This document shows, one piece after another, positions 33,256-40,176 of a DNA stretch of 64,000 nucleotides. The notes beneath the pieces were generated by a model. The model was not told where the DNA came from, did no database searches, and worked only from the letters and a program-made list of their open reading frames with translations. The DNA is taken from NCBI RefSeq assembly GCF_010686765.1, contig NZ_JAAGWF010000030.1, positions 1 to 64,000 of the forward strand, in the 5' to 3' direction. Source of the DNA: Geodermatophilus sabuli (GTDB lineage Bacteria > Actinomycetota > Actinomycetes > Mycobacteriales > Geodermatophilaceae). A program made the position numbers and the translations under genes. Within the stretch, counting starts at the first letter, position 1. Each line of letters opens with the position of its first letter.

Positions 33256-34041
33256 GTGACCATTCCCGTCCGCCCCGGTGCCGCCCGGCCTGCCGCTGCG
33301 GGTGCTCCGGACGCGCTCGCCCCGCTGCTCGACCTGCCCGGCGTCCGCGACGCCGCCGACGCGGCCCGCAGCGGCATCGACCGGTTGCTCGGCCACCGGG
33401 TCCTCCGGCGGGAGTCGGCCGGGGTCAGCGCGGAGTCCGCCCTCCGCGGCGCGCGCGCCTCGGCCGCTCTCGAGGGTGTCGACGTCCCGCTGGCGCTCCT
33501 GCGCGCCGGCCAGGTGGCCGACCCGGTCGTGCAGGGCGCGCTCCGGACCTCGGGCGCCCTGGGCTCGATGGTCGAGACGTGGTCGCGCGCGCCGGGCCAG
33601 GTGCTGGCGCGTCTGCACGTGCTGGCCGCGGCCGACCTCGTCGACCGCTCCGCTCTGGGGCGTCCGGCTGCCCACGCCGGTCCTCGGCTCGCGGGGCTGT
33701 TCGCGCTGGTCACCGGGACGACGAGCATCCCCGCCGTGCTCGTGGCCGGGCTCGTGCACGGCGAGCTGGCGGCCCTGTCGCCGTTCGGGACCGCCGACGG
33801 GATCGTCGCCCGTGCCGCCGGCCGGCTGACCGGGATCGCCCGGGGCCTGGACCCCAAGGCGGTGTCGGTGCCCGAGGTCGGGTTCGCCGAGCTGGGCCGC
33901 GAGCGGTACGACCAGGCGCTGGCTGGATACGCCTCGGGTCGGCCCGAGGGCGTGGCCGGTTGGCTCGTCCACTGCTGCCGGGCCACCGAGCACGGTGCGC
34001 TGGAGGGCCTGGCGGTGTGCGAGAGCCTGCTGCGGGGCTGA
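33256..34041 (+). CDS. Degenerate Fic-like conserved hypothetical (Rv3662c-type)
   Basis: A 261-residue helical protein. SALRGARASAALEGVDVPL and LSPFGTADGIVARAAGRLTG align with the Fic-domain N-terminal helix and the Fic active-site loop HPFx(D/E)GNGR. The catalytic His is Ser, and the acidic, Asn and Arg positions are only partly kept, so AMP-transfer is unlikely. The gene lies beside the HAD phosphatase and ssd as in mycobacteria (Rv3662c-Rv3660c). GTG start seven bases after TACCGT (33243-33248). Function unknown. Confidence 0.7.
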   Translation: MTIPVRPGAARPAAAGAPDALAPLLDLPGVRDAADAARSGIDRLLGHRVLRRESAGVSAESALRGARASAALEGVDVPLALLRAGQVADPVVQGALRTSGALGSMVETWSRAPGQVLARLHVLAAADLVDRSALGRPAAHAGPRLAGLFALVTGTTSIPAVLVAGLVHGELAALSPFGTADGIVARAAGRLTGIARGLDPKAVSVPEVGFAELGRERYDQALAGYASGRPEGVAGWLVHCCRATEHGALEGLAVCESLLRG

Positions 34042-34132
34042 GGGTGCCGCCGCGCCGGGCGGGGCGGCCGATGGAGCCGCCGCGCTGGGCGTCGAGGCGG
34101 TCGCCGGTGACGGGTCGGGTGCCGGTGGCCCG

Positions 34133-34981
34133 TCAGGCGCCGCGGCGGCGGCGGCGTCCGGTGACGGGCGCCGGCGCGACCGGGCCGGCGGCGAGTTCGC
34201 GGAGCGCCCGCCGGCGGGCGTACCAGGCCAGGCCCACCACCGCTGCTCCGACGCTCATCGCGGCACCGGTCACGACGGGCGTGGTCGGCACGGGGAAGCG
34301 GGACCGCATGGACACCGGCCGGGTGAAGGCCAGCACGGGCCACCCGCGCTCGGCCGCGGCCCTCCGCAGCGCCCGGTCGGGGTTGACGGCCGTGGGGTGC
34401 CCGACCTCCGAGAGCATCGGCAGGTCGGTGACCGAGTCGCTGTAGGCGTAGCAGTCGGCCAGGTCGTAGCCGCCCGCCGCAGCCACCTCGCGGACCGCGA
34501 CCGCCTTGTTCTCCCCGTAGGCGTAGAAGTCGATCTCGCCGGTGTAGCGGCCGTCGACGGTGACCATGCGCGTGGCGACCACTCGGTCGGCTCCGAGCAT
34601 CTCGCCGATCGGCTCGACCATCTCCGCACCGCTGCTGGAGACGATGACGATCTCCCGGCCGGCCGCCCGGTGCTCCTCGATGAGGTCGGCGGCCTCGGCG
34701 TAGACCAGCGGGTCGACGATGTCGTGCAGGGTCTCCCGCACGATCTCGTGCACCGTGGCGACGTCCCAGCCCGTGCACATGTGGGTGATCTGCGCCCGCA
34801 TGCGTTCCATCTGCTGGGCGTCGGCGCCGGACAGGGAGAAGACGAACTGGGCGTAGGCGCCCTTGAGGACGGCCCGGCGGTTGATCAGCCCGCCCTGGAA
34901 GAACGGCCGGCCGAAGGCCAGCGTGCTGGACTTGGCGATGACGGTCTTGTCCAGGTCGAAGAACGCCGCTGCGCGGGTCAC
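34133..34981 (-). CDS. HAD-IB family hydrolase (SerB-like)
   Basis: A 282-residue HAD phosphatase: motif I FDLDKTVI, motif II VSSSG and motif III AYSDSVTDLPMLSEVG. A C-terminal hydrophobic helix (VVTGAAMSVGAAVVGLAWYARR) suggests membrane attachment. Orthologous by position to Rv3661. It is not phosphoserine phosphatase proper; substrate unknown. Leaderless start is likely: TACAGT lies eight bases before the GTG at 34981. Divergent from ssd across a 125-base gap. Confidence 0.88.
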   Translation of the reverse strand: MTRAAAFFDLDKTVIAKSSTLAFGRPFFQGGLINRRAVLKGAYAQFVFSLSGADAQQMERMRAQITHMCTGWDVATVHEIVRETLHDIVDPLVYAEAADLIEEHRAAGREIVIVSSSGAEMVEPIGEMLGADRVVATRMVTVDGRYTGEIDFYAYGENKAVAVREVAAAGGYDLADCYAYSDSVTDLPMLSEVGHPTAVNPDRALRRAAAERGWPVLAFTRPVSMRSRFPVPTTPVVTGAAMSVGAAVVGLAWYARRRALRELAAGPVAPAPVTGRRRRRGA

Positions 34982-35030
34982 GGTTCACGACTGTAAGTGG
35001 ATTCCCGGACGGTGACGGGGATCGCACGCC

Positions 35031-35059
35031 GTCCACACCCCTTCGGGTCATCCACAGAT
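35031..35059. promoter_or_regulatory. GTCCACA-N13-TCCACAGAT element upstream of ssd
   Basis: GTCCACA at 35031-35037 and TCCACAGAT at 35051-35059. The same pair with the same 13-base spacing is at 38915-38943, upstream of the flp-like gene. Each half also resembles actinobacterial DnaA boxes (TTGTCCACA). Shared control of the two tad transcription units is inferred. Confidence 0.6.
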
Positions 35060-35106
35060 CCCGTGCGTCCCTCCCGGCACCTCCGCGCCGGCACTGGGGT
35101 GGGTCC

Positions 35107-36204
35107 GTGGTCGATCCCCGGTCCCTCCCCGCCCGCCCGCTCCTCGTCAGCACCGACGAGGACCTCCTCGACGACCTCCTGCGGCTCATGGCGGCTGCCG
35201 GCGCCGAGCCGGAGGTCGCCACCGACGGCCCGGCGCTGCGCCGCGCGCACCGCGAGGCACCTCTCGTCCTGCTCGGCGCCGACGTCCTCGCCGCGACGCC
35301 CGTCCGCACGCTGCCTCGCCGGCCGGACGTCGTGGTGGTGGCCCCCGGTGAGCCCCCCGCCGCGGCCTGGGCGGCGGCGGTGGAGCTGGGCGCGGAACGG
35401 GTGGTCGTGCTGCCGGCCGACGAGGGCTGGCTGCTGTCCCGGGTCGCGTCGGCGCTCCGGCGCCCGGTCGACCGTGGCTGCCTGCTCGCCGTCGGCGGCA
35501 GTTGCGGAGGCGCGGGGGCGAGCACGGTGGCCGCGGCGGTGTCCCTCACGGCGGCCGCCCGGGGCGAGGGGGTGCTGCTCGTGGACACCGACGGCTGGGG
35601 CGGGGGGCTGGACCTGCTGCTCGGCGCCGAGCGCGCCGAGGGTCTGCGCTGGCCGGAGCTGTCCGGGCTGCGGGGCCGGGTCGACGGCAACGCCCTGATG
35701 GCCGCCCTGCCGGAGGTGGGCGGCGTGGCGGTCCTCGCCGCCTCCCGCGAGGCGCCGGGGGACGTCGGGCCGGAGGCGCTCGCCGCCGTCGTGGAGGCCG
35801 CCCGCACGGCGGGCCACCGGGTCGTCGTCGACCTCGCCCGCTCGGCGGCCGGTGCCGTGCCCGAGGCGGTGCTGGCCGAGGCCGACCTCCCGCTGCTCGT
35901 CGTGCCCGCGCGGTTGCGGTCGGCGTCAGCCGGGCGCCTGCTGGTCGCGGACGATCCGGCCGGCCGGCCCGCCGGCTGGTCGGCGGCCCAGCTGCTCGTC
36001 CGGCGGGTTCCCGGCGGCCTCTCGGCGGGCGAGGTCGCCGACGTGGTGGGGCGGCCGGTGCTCGCCGAGCTGGGGCACGATCGCAGCGCGGTGCCCCGGG
36101 GCGAGCGTGGCCATCCCCCGTCGGTGGCCGCCCGGTCACCGCTGGGGACGGTCGCCCGGCGGGTCCTCCGCGAGCCGGTCCGCGCGGCCGGGGCTGCGGC
36201 ATGA
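35107..36204 (+). CDS. ssd: Septum-site-determining-like protein Ssd (CpaE/TadZ-type)
   Basis: A 365-residue MinD/CpaE-superfamily protein. An N-terminal pseudo-receiver-like domain (about 1-120) is followed by a P-loop region GGSCGGAGASTVAAA, where the usual lysine of the deviant Walker A is alanine, as in other CpaE/Ssd proteins. It localises the tad pilus machinery (TadZ role), and in mycobacteria Ssd affects septation. GTG start. It overlaps tadA by four bases and heads the tad operon. Confidence 0.85.
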   Translation: MVDPRSLPARPLLVSTDEDLLDDLLRLMAAAGAEPEVATDGPALRRAHREAPLVLLGADVLAATPVRTLPRRPDVVVVAPGEPPAAAWAAAVELGAERVVVLPADEGWLLSRVASALRRPVDRGCLLAVGGSCGGAGASTVAAAVSLTAAARGEGVLLVDTDGWGGGLDLLLGAERAEGLRWPELSGLRGRVDGNALMAALPEVGGVAVLAASREAPGDVGPEALAAVVEAARTAGHRVVVDLARSAAGAVPEAVLAEADLPLLVVPARLRSASAGRLLVADDPAGRPAGWSAAQLLVRRVPGGLSAGEVADVVGRPVLAELGHDRSAVPRGERGHPPSVAARSPLGTVARRVLREPVRAAGAAA

Positions 36205-37346
36205 GCGGGGGGACGCTCGTCGACCGGGTCCGGGCGCGCCTGGCCGCCGAACCGGAGGTGCCGACGAGGGCCGTGGTCGCAGCCCTGGTGCGCGAGGAGT
36301 CCGGCGGCCTGCTCGGCGACGACGACGTGCTGCGCGCGGTCCGCGACGCGGTCGACGAGCTGTCCGGGGCGGGGCCGCTGGAGCCGCTGCTGCGCGCGTC
36401 GGGGGTGAGTGACGTCCTGGTCAACGGCCCCGGCGAGGTCTGGGTGGACCGCGGAGCCGGCCTCGAGCGCAGCACGGTCCGCTTCGCCGACGAGGACGCC
36501 GTGCGTCGCCTCGCCGTGCGCCTGGCGGCCGCGGCCGGACGGCGGCTGGACGACGCCGCGCCCTGGGTGGACGCCGGCCTGCCCGACGGGACCCGGTTGC
36601 ACGCCGTCCTGCCGCCGGTGTCGGGCAGCGGCACCTGCTTGTCCTTCCGGGTGCTGCGGCGGGCGTCGCTGTCCTTCGCGGACCTGGCCGCACGCGGCAC
36701 CTTCCCCGGGGACTGCGCGGCCCTGCTGCAGGCGCTCGTCGCCCGGCGCCACGCCTTCCTCGTCACCGGCGGCACCGGCTCGGGCAAGACGACGCTCCTC
36801 TCGTCGCTGCTCGGGCTCGTGCCTGCGGTCGAGCGCCTGCTGCTCTGCGAGGACGCGCCCGAGCTGGCGCCCACCCATCCGCACGTCGTCCGGCTGACCA
36901 CCCGTCCGCCGAACGTGGAGACGGTCGGAGAGGTGACGTTGCGCGACCTGGTCCGCCAGGCGCTGCGCATGCGCCCCGACCGGCTCGTGGTGGGGGAGGT
37001 GCGCGGGGCGGAGGTCGCCGATCTGCTCGCCGCGCTCAACACCGGCCACGACGGTGGCTGCGGCACGCTGCACGCCAACCGGCCCGCCGAGGTGCCGGCG
37101 CGCCTGGAGGCGCTCGGCGTCGCCGCCGGGCTCGACCGCCTCGCGGTGCACAGCCAGGCGGCTGCTGCCCTCTCGGTGGTGGTCCACCTGCGCCGCACCC
37201 CCGTCGGGCGGTGTGTCGAGGAGATCGGCGTCGTGCGCCGGTCGGGTGAGCTCGTCACCGTCGAACCCGGGTGGCGCGCCGACGGGGGCCCGTGTCCGGC
37301 CGCGGCCGCCCTGGCCCGCCTGCTCGGCGCCGCGGGGGACGGCTGA
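36201..37346 (+). CDS. tadA: TadA/CpaF secretion ATPase
   Basis: A 381-residue type II/IV secretion ATPase that powers Flp pilus assembly. Walker A GGTGSGKTT is near residue 191, the Walker B-like DRLVVGEVRG near 261, and the His box GHDGGCGTLHANRP near 276. The DVLVNGPGEVWVDRG N-terminal domain is typical of CpaF. Overlaps ssd (ATGA). Cytoplasmic, partner of TadB/TadC. Confidence 0.93.
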   Translation: MSGGTLVDRVRARLAAEPEVPTRAVVAALVREESGGLLGDDDVLRAVRDAVDELSGAGPLEPLLRASGVSDVLVNGPGEVWVDRGAGLERSTVRFADEDAVRRLAVRLAAAAGRRLDDAAPWVDAGLPDGTRLHAVLPPVSGSGTCLSFRVLRRASLSFADLAARGTFPGDCAALLQALVARRHAFLVTGGTGSGKTTLLSSLLGLVPAVERLLLCEDAPELAPTHPHVVRLTTRPPNVETVGEVTLRDLVRQALRMRPDRLVVGEVRGAEVADLLAALNTGHDGGCGTLHANRPAEVPARLEALGVAAGLDRLAVHSQAAAALSVVVHLRRTPVGRCVEEIGVVRRSGELVTVEPGWRADGGPCPAAAALARLLGAAGDG

Positions 37347-37347
37347 G

Positions 37348-38163
37348 GTGGGTACGACCATGGTCCTGCTCGGTGCGGCGGTGCTGGCGTGGCCGGGCAG
37401 CCGGTCGCTGCGCCGGGCGCGGTGGGCCGACCTGGTGGACGGGCGGAGCCGGGAGCGGCGACCACGCCGGCGGGGCGTCGCGGTGCCACCCCCGCTTGCC
37501 TGCGGCATCGGGGTGGCGGCTGCCGCGGCGTCGGTGACGACACCCCTGGTGGCTGCTCTCGCCGGGGCAGGGGCGGCGGGCGCGACGCGCGCCCAGCTGC
37601 GCCGTCGGGCCGCGGCACGCGAGGAGGCGCGGCTGGACGCCCTGACCGAGTCGCTGGCCGCGCTGGCCGCCGAGCTCCGCAGCGGGCGGTCGCTGGACGG
37701 GGCGACCAGCGCCGCCGCCGCTGCCTGCGCGGACGCCGACAGCGGGCGGGCGCTCGCGCAGGCCGTGCGGGCACCGGCGCTGCCGGGCGGGAGGGACCGA
37801 CCGGTCGCGGCCGGCGGTCCCGAGGTGGCGCAGGCGTTGCGGCGGGTGTCGGCGGCCGTGGTGCTCAGCGTCCGCACCGGGTGCTCGCTGGCCGCGGTGG
37901 TCGGCGCGGTCGAGGACGACCTGCGCGCGCGACGCCGGCAGCGCCACGACCTCCGGTCGGCCACGGCGGGGGCGCGGGCGAGCTCGGCCCTGCTGGCCGG
38001 GCTGCCGGTCCTCGCCCTCGCGATGGGCGGCGGGGTGGGTGCCGATCCATGGCGGGTGCTCACGGCGACCGGGCCCGGCCAGCTGCTCCTGGTCGTGGGG
38101 GTGGCGCTGGAGGCCGCCGGGCTGGCGTGGTCGGGCCGGCTGGTGCGACGGGCCGTGCGGTGA
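37348..38163 (+). CDS. tadB: TadB-like type II secretion system F-family protein
   Basis: A 271-residue membrane protein of the GspF/TadB fold: two N-terminal helices (SVTTPLVAALAGAGAAGAT), a cytoplasmic four-helix domain with LTESLAALAAELRSGRSLDGA and VRTGCSLAAVVGAV, and C-terminal helices. GTG 37348 is the start; ATG 37360 is an in-frame alternative. Rather divergent and shortened compared with proteobacterial TadB, as in actinobacteria. Confidence 0.85.
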   Translation: MGTTMVLLGAAVLAWPGSRSLRRARWADLVDGRSRERRPRRRGVAVPPPLACGIGVAAAAASVTTPLVAALAGAGAAGATRAQLRRRAAAREEARLDALTESLAALAAELRSGRSLDGATSAAAAACADADSGRALAQAVRAPALPGGRDRPVAAGGPEVAQALRRVSAAVVLSVRTGCSLAAVVGAVEDDLRARRRQRHDLRSATAGARASSALLAGLPVLALAMGGGVGADPWRVLTATGPGQLLLVVGVALEAAGLAWSGRLVRRAVR

Positions 38164-38176
38164 ACGGGGCCCGGCC

Positions 38177-38902
38177 ATGACCTGGGCGGTGGTCCCGCTG
38201 CTCGCAGCCGCCCTGGCACTGTGGCCGCCGCGGCGGGCGGCCGTCGTCGCCCGCGCCCGCTCCCTGGCCGTACGACGGCCCGAGTCGTCGCCGGACCCGC
38301 CCGGTGCCGCGACCGGCGGTGCGCGCCGGCGGTGGCCGCTGGCCGCGGCGGCCGGCCTGGCAGCCGGGCTCCTCGTGGGTGGCCCCCTGGGCGGGGTGGC
38401 GGCCGTGCTGGTCGCTGTCGGTGTCGAGCGACTGTTGCGCTCCGGTGCCGACGACCGCCGCCGGGTGCACGGGGCCCTGGTGGCGGACCTGCCCGTCGCC
38501 TGCGACCTGATCGCGGTGTGCCTCGCCGCTGGCCTCCCGGTGGGGGGCGCGCTCGCCGCCGTGTCCGCCGTCCTCCCTGGGCCGCTCGGTCCCGAGCTGG
38601 CGACGGTCGCCGGCCTCTACCGGCTGGGCGCACCGCTGCGCCAGGCGTGGGCCGAGGTGCCGCCGGAGCTGACCGGCCTGGGACGCGTCCTCGTCCGGGC
38701 CGGGGAGTCGGGGTCAGCGGTCGTGCCGGCGCTGCAGGGGCTCGCCACGGACACCCGTGCGGAGGCCCGCAGCCACGCCGACGCGGGCGTGCGCCGCGCC
38801 GGGGTCTGGGTCCTGGCCCCGCTCGGGGTCTGCTTCCTGCCGGCATTCCTCTGTCTCGGCGTCGTCCCGCTGGTGCTCGGCATCGCTGCGGACGTCTTCT
38901 GA
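38177..38902 (+). CDS. tadC: TadC-like type II secretion system F-family protein
   Basis: A 241-residue GspF-like protein: hydrophobic N-terminus, LVADLPVACDLIAVCLAAGLPVGGALAAV, VRAGESGSAVVPALQGLA and two C-terminal helices (VLAPLGVCFLPAFLCLGVVPLVLG). It pairs with TadB in the pilus platform. ATG 14 bases after tadB. Followed by a 129-base gap before the pilin-like gene. Confidence 0.87.
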   Translation: MTWAVVPLLAAALALWPPRRAAVVARARSLAVRRPESSPDPPGAATGGARRRWPLAAAAGLAAGLLVGGPLGGVAAVLVAVGVERLLRSGADDRRRVHGALVADLPVACDLIAVCLAAGLPVGGALAAVSAVLPGPLGPELATVAGLYRLGAPLRQAWAEVPPELTGLGRVLVRAGESGSAVVPALQGLATDTRAEARSHADAGVRRAGVWVLAPLGVCFLPAFLCLGVVPLVLGIAADVF

Positions 38903-38914
38903 CGCGCTGCGGCC

Positions 38915-38943
38915 GTCCACAGTCCCGCTCCGTCTCCACAGAT
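38915..38943. promoter_or_regulatory. GTCCACA-N13-TCCACAGAT element upstream of the flp-like gene
   Basis: GTCCACA at 38915-38921 and TCCACAGAT at 38935-38943, identical in sequence and spacing to the element before ssd. Placed about 90 bases before the GTG of the pilin-like gene. Confidence 0.6.
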
Positions 38944-39031
38944 GCGGGAAGCCCCTGGGACCGGCCGCGCGGGGCCACGAGGGTCGGAGGGGTGGCGGCC
39001 CGGACGGCGGGCCGGAGACCGAGGAGCACCC

Positions 39032-39295
39032 GTGACCGACAGCCCTGACGAGCAGCCCGCCCCCGAGACCACCCCGTCGGCGCCCGGCGGCACACCTCCG
39101 GGCGGAGGGGGCCTGCGGGCGCGCTGGGCCCGGGTCCGCGCCGGCGCCGAGGCCGGGATGAGCACCGCCGAGTACGCCGTGGGCACGGTCGCCGCGTGCG
39201 CGTTCGCCGCCGTCCTCTACCGGGTGGTGACCGGCGGCTCGGTGGTCGAGGCACTGGGCGACCTGGTCGCCTCCGCGCTCGCCACCCTCTCCTGA
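39032..39295 (+). CDS. Flp-pilin-like DUF4244 protein
   Basis: An 87-residue pilin-like protein: a Pro/Gly-rich leader, then GAEAGMSTAEYAVGTVAACAF, the Flp-type processing site and hydrophobic helix with the expected Glu, and a short C-terminus. Probably the major pilin (Rv3656c position). GTG after GAGGAG. A prepilin peptidase (TadV) is not in the window. Confidence 0.82.
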   Translation: MTDSPDEQPAPETTPSAPGGTPPGGGGLRARWARVRAGAEAGMSTAEYAVGTVAACAFAAVLYRVVTGGSVVEALGDLVASALATLS

Positions 39296-39296
39296 G

Positions 39297-39779
39297 ATGG
39301 CGCCGGCGGCGGTCGCGCGGCGCGCGGCCCGGCTCCGGACCGGCCGGCGACGCGAGGCCGGGATGGTGACCGCCGAGACGGCGGTGGTGCTGCCCGTGCT
39401 GCTGCTCGTCCTCGCCGGTGCGGTCGCCGCCGTCACCGTGGTCGGTGCCCAGCTGCGGTGCGTCGACGCGGCCCGGGAGGGCGCTCGTGCCGCGGCGCGA
39501 GGGGAGGAGACCGCGGTGGTGGTCGCCCTGGCGGCGCGCGCGGCGCCGGCGGGTGCGCTGACCACGGTGGCCGTGGACGGGACGGCGGTCACGGTGACCG
39601 TCACCGCGGTCGTCGCGCCGCTGGGCCCGGTGCCGCTGCGGGTGTCCGTGTCGGCGTCCGCCGTCGCGCAGCGGGAGCCCGGCAGCGTTCCGCCGGCGTC
39701 GACCGCAGGTCTCGAGGACGGGATGGTCGGGACGGAGGAGGCGCCGGTGGGGCCCGAGGCCGTCGCGCCGGCGCCATGA
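39297..39779 (+). CDS. TadE-like pseudopilin
   Basis: A 160-residue protein with the TadE start REAGMVTAETAVVLPVLLLVLAGAV (processing-like site and transmembrane helix) and a following AREGARAAARGE segment, then a Thr/Val-rich external domain. ATG two bases after the pilin stop; overlaps the next gene by four bases. Position of Rv3655c. Confidence 0.85.
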   Translation: MAPAAVARRAARLRTGRRREAGMVTAETAVVLPVLLLVLAGAVAAVTVVGAQLRCVDAAREGARAAARGEETAVVVALAARAAPAGALTTVAVDGTAVTVTVTAVVAPLGPVPLRVSVSASAVAQREPGSVPPASTAGLEDGMVGTEEAPVGPEAVAPAP

Positions 39780-40162
39780 CCCGATGGAACCGGTCGGACC
39801 GCGAGCGCGGGTCGGCCACGGTGTGGGTCGTGGCGCTGTCGGGCGTCCTGGCCGCGATCGGCGTCGCCGCCGTGCTCGTCGGCTCCGCCGTCGTCGCCCG
39901 GCACCGGGCCACCGGTGCCGCCGACCTCGCGGCGCTCGCCGCGGCCGAGCAGGCGGTGCGCGGGGCGAGCGGGCCCTGCGCCGTGGCGGCGGAGGTCGCC
40001 CGGGCCAACGGCGCCCGTCTCACCGGCTGCGCGGTGGACGCGGCCGCGGTGGTCGACGTCGCGGTCCAGGTCGCCGTGCGCCTGGGACCGCTGGGCGTCC
40101 GTCACGCGCCCGCCCGGGCGCGGGCGGGACCGGTCGCGCCCGGTCCGGAGCCCGTTCCGTGA
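39776..40162 (+). CDS. TadE/Rv3654c-like protein (TadG-type N-terminus)
   Basis: A 128-residue protein: RERGSATVWVVALSGVLAAIGVAAVLVGSAV is the TadG/TadE-like helix, then AADLAALAAAEQAV and two cysteines that could form a disulfide. Known in mycobacteria as helicase/secretion-neighbourhood TadE-like (Rv3654c). Last gene of the tad operon; converges with the helicase at 40177. Confidence 0.83.
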   Translation: MTRWNRSDRERGSATVWVVALSGVLAAIGVAAVLVGSAVVARHRATGAADLAALAAAEQAVRGASGPCAVAAEVARANGARLTGCAVDAAAVVDVAVQVAVRLGPLGVRHAPARARAGPVAPGPEPVP

Positions 40163-40176
40163 GCGCGCCGGCGGAC

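Noticed and set aside
32619-39254. A 2211-codon open frame on the minus strand across the tad locus
   Set aside because: It is antisense to well-supported genes and is Arg/Pro/Ala-rich, the usual shadow of high-GC coding DNA.
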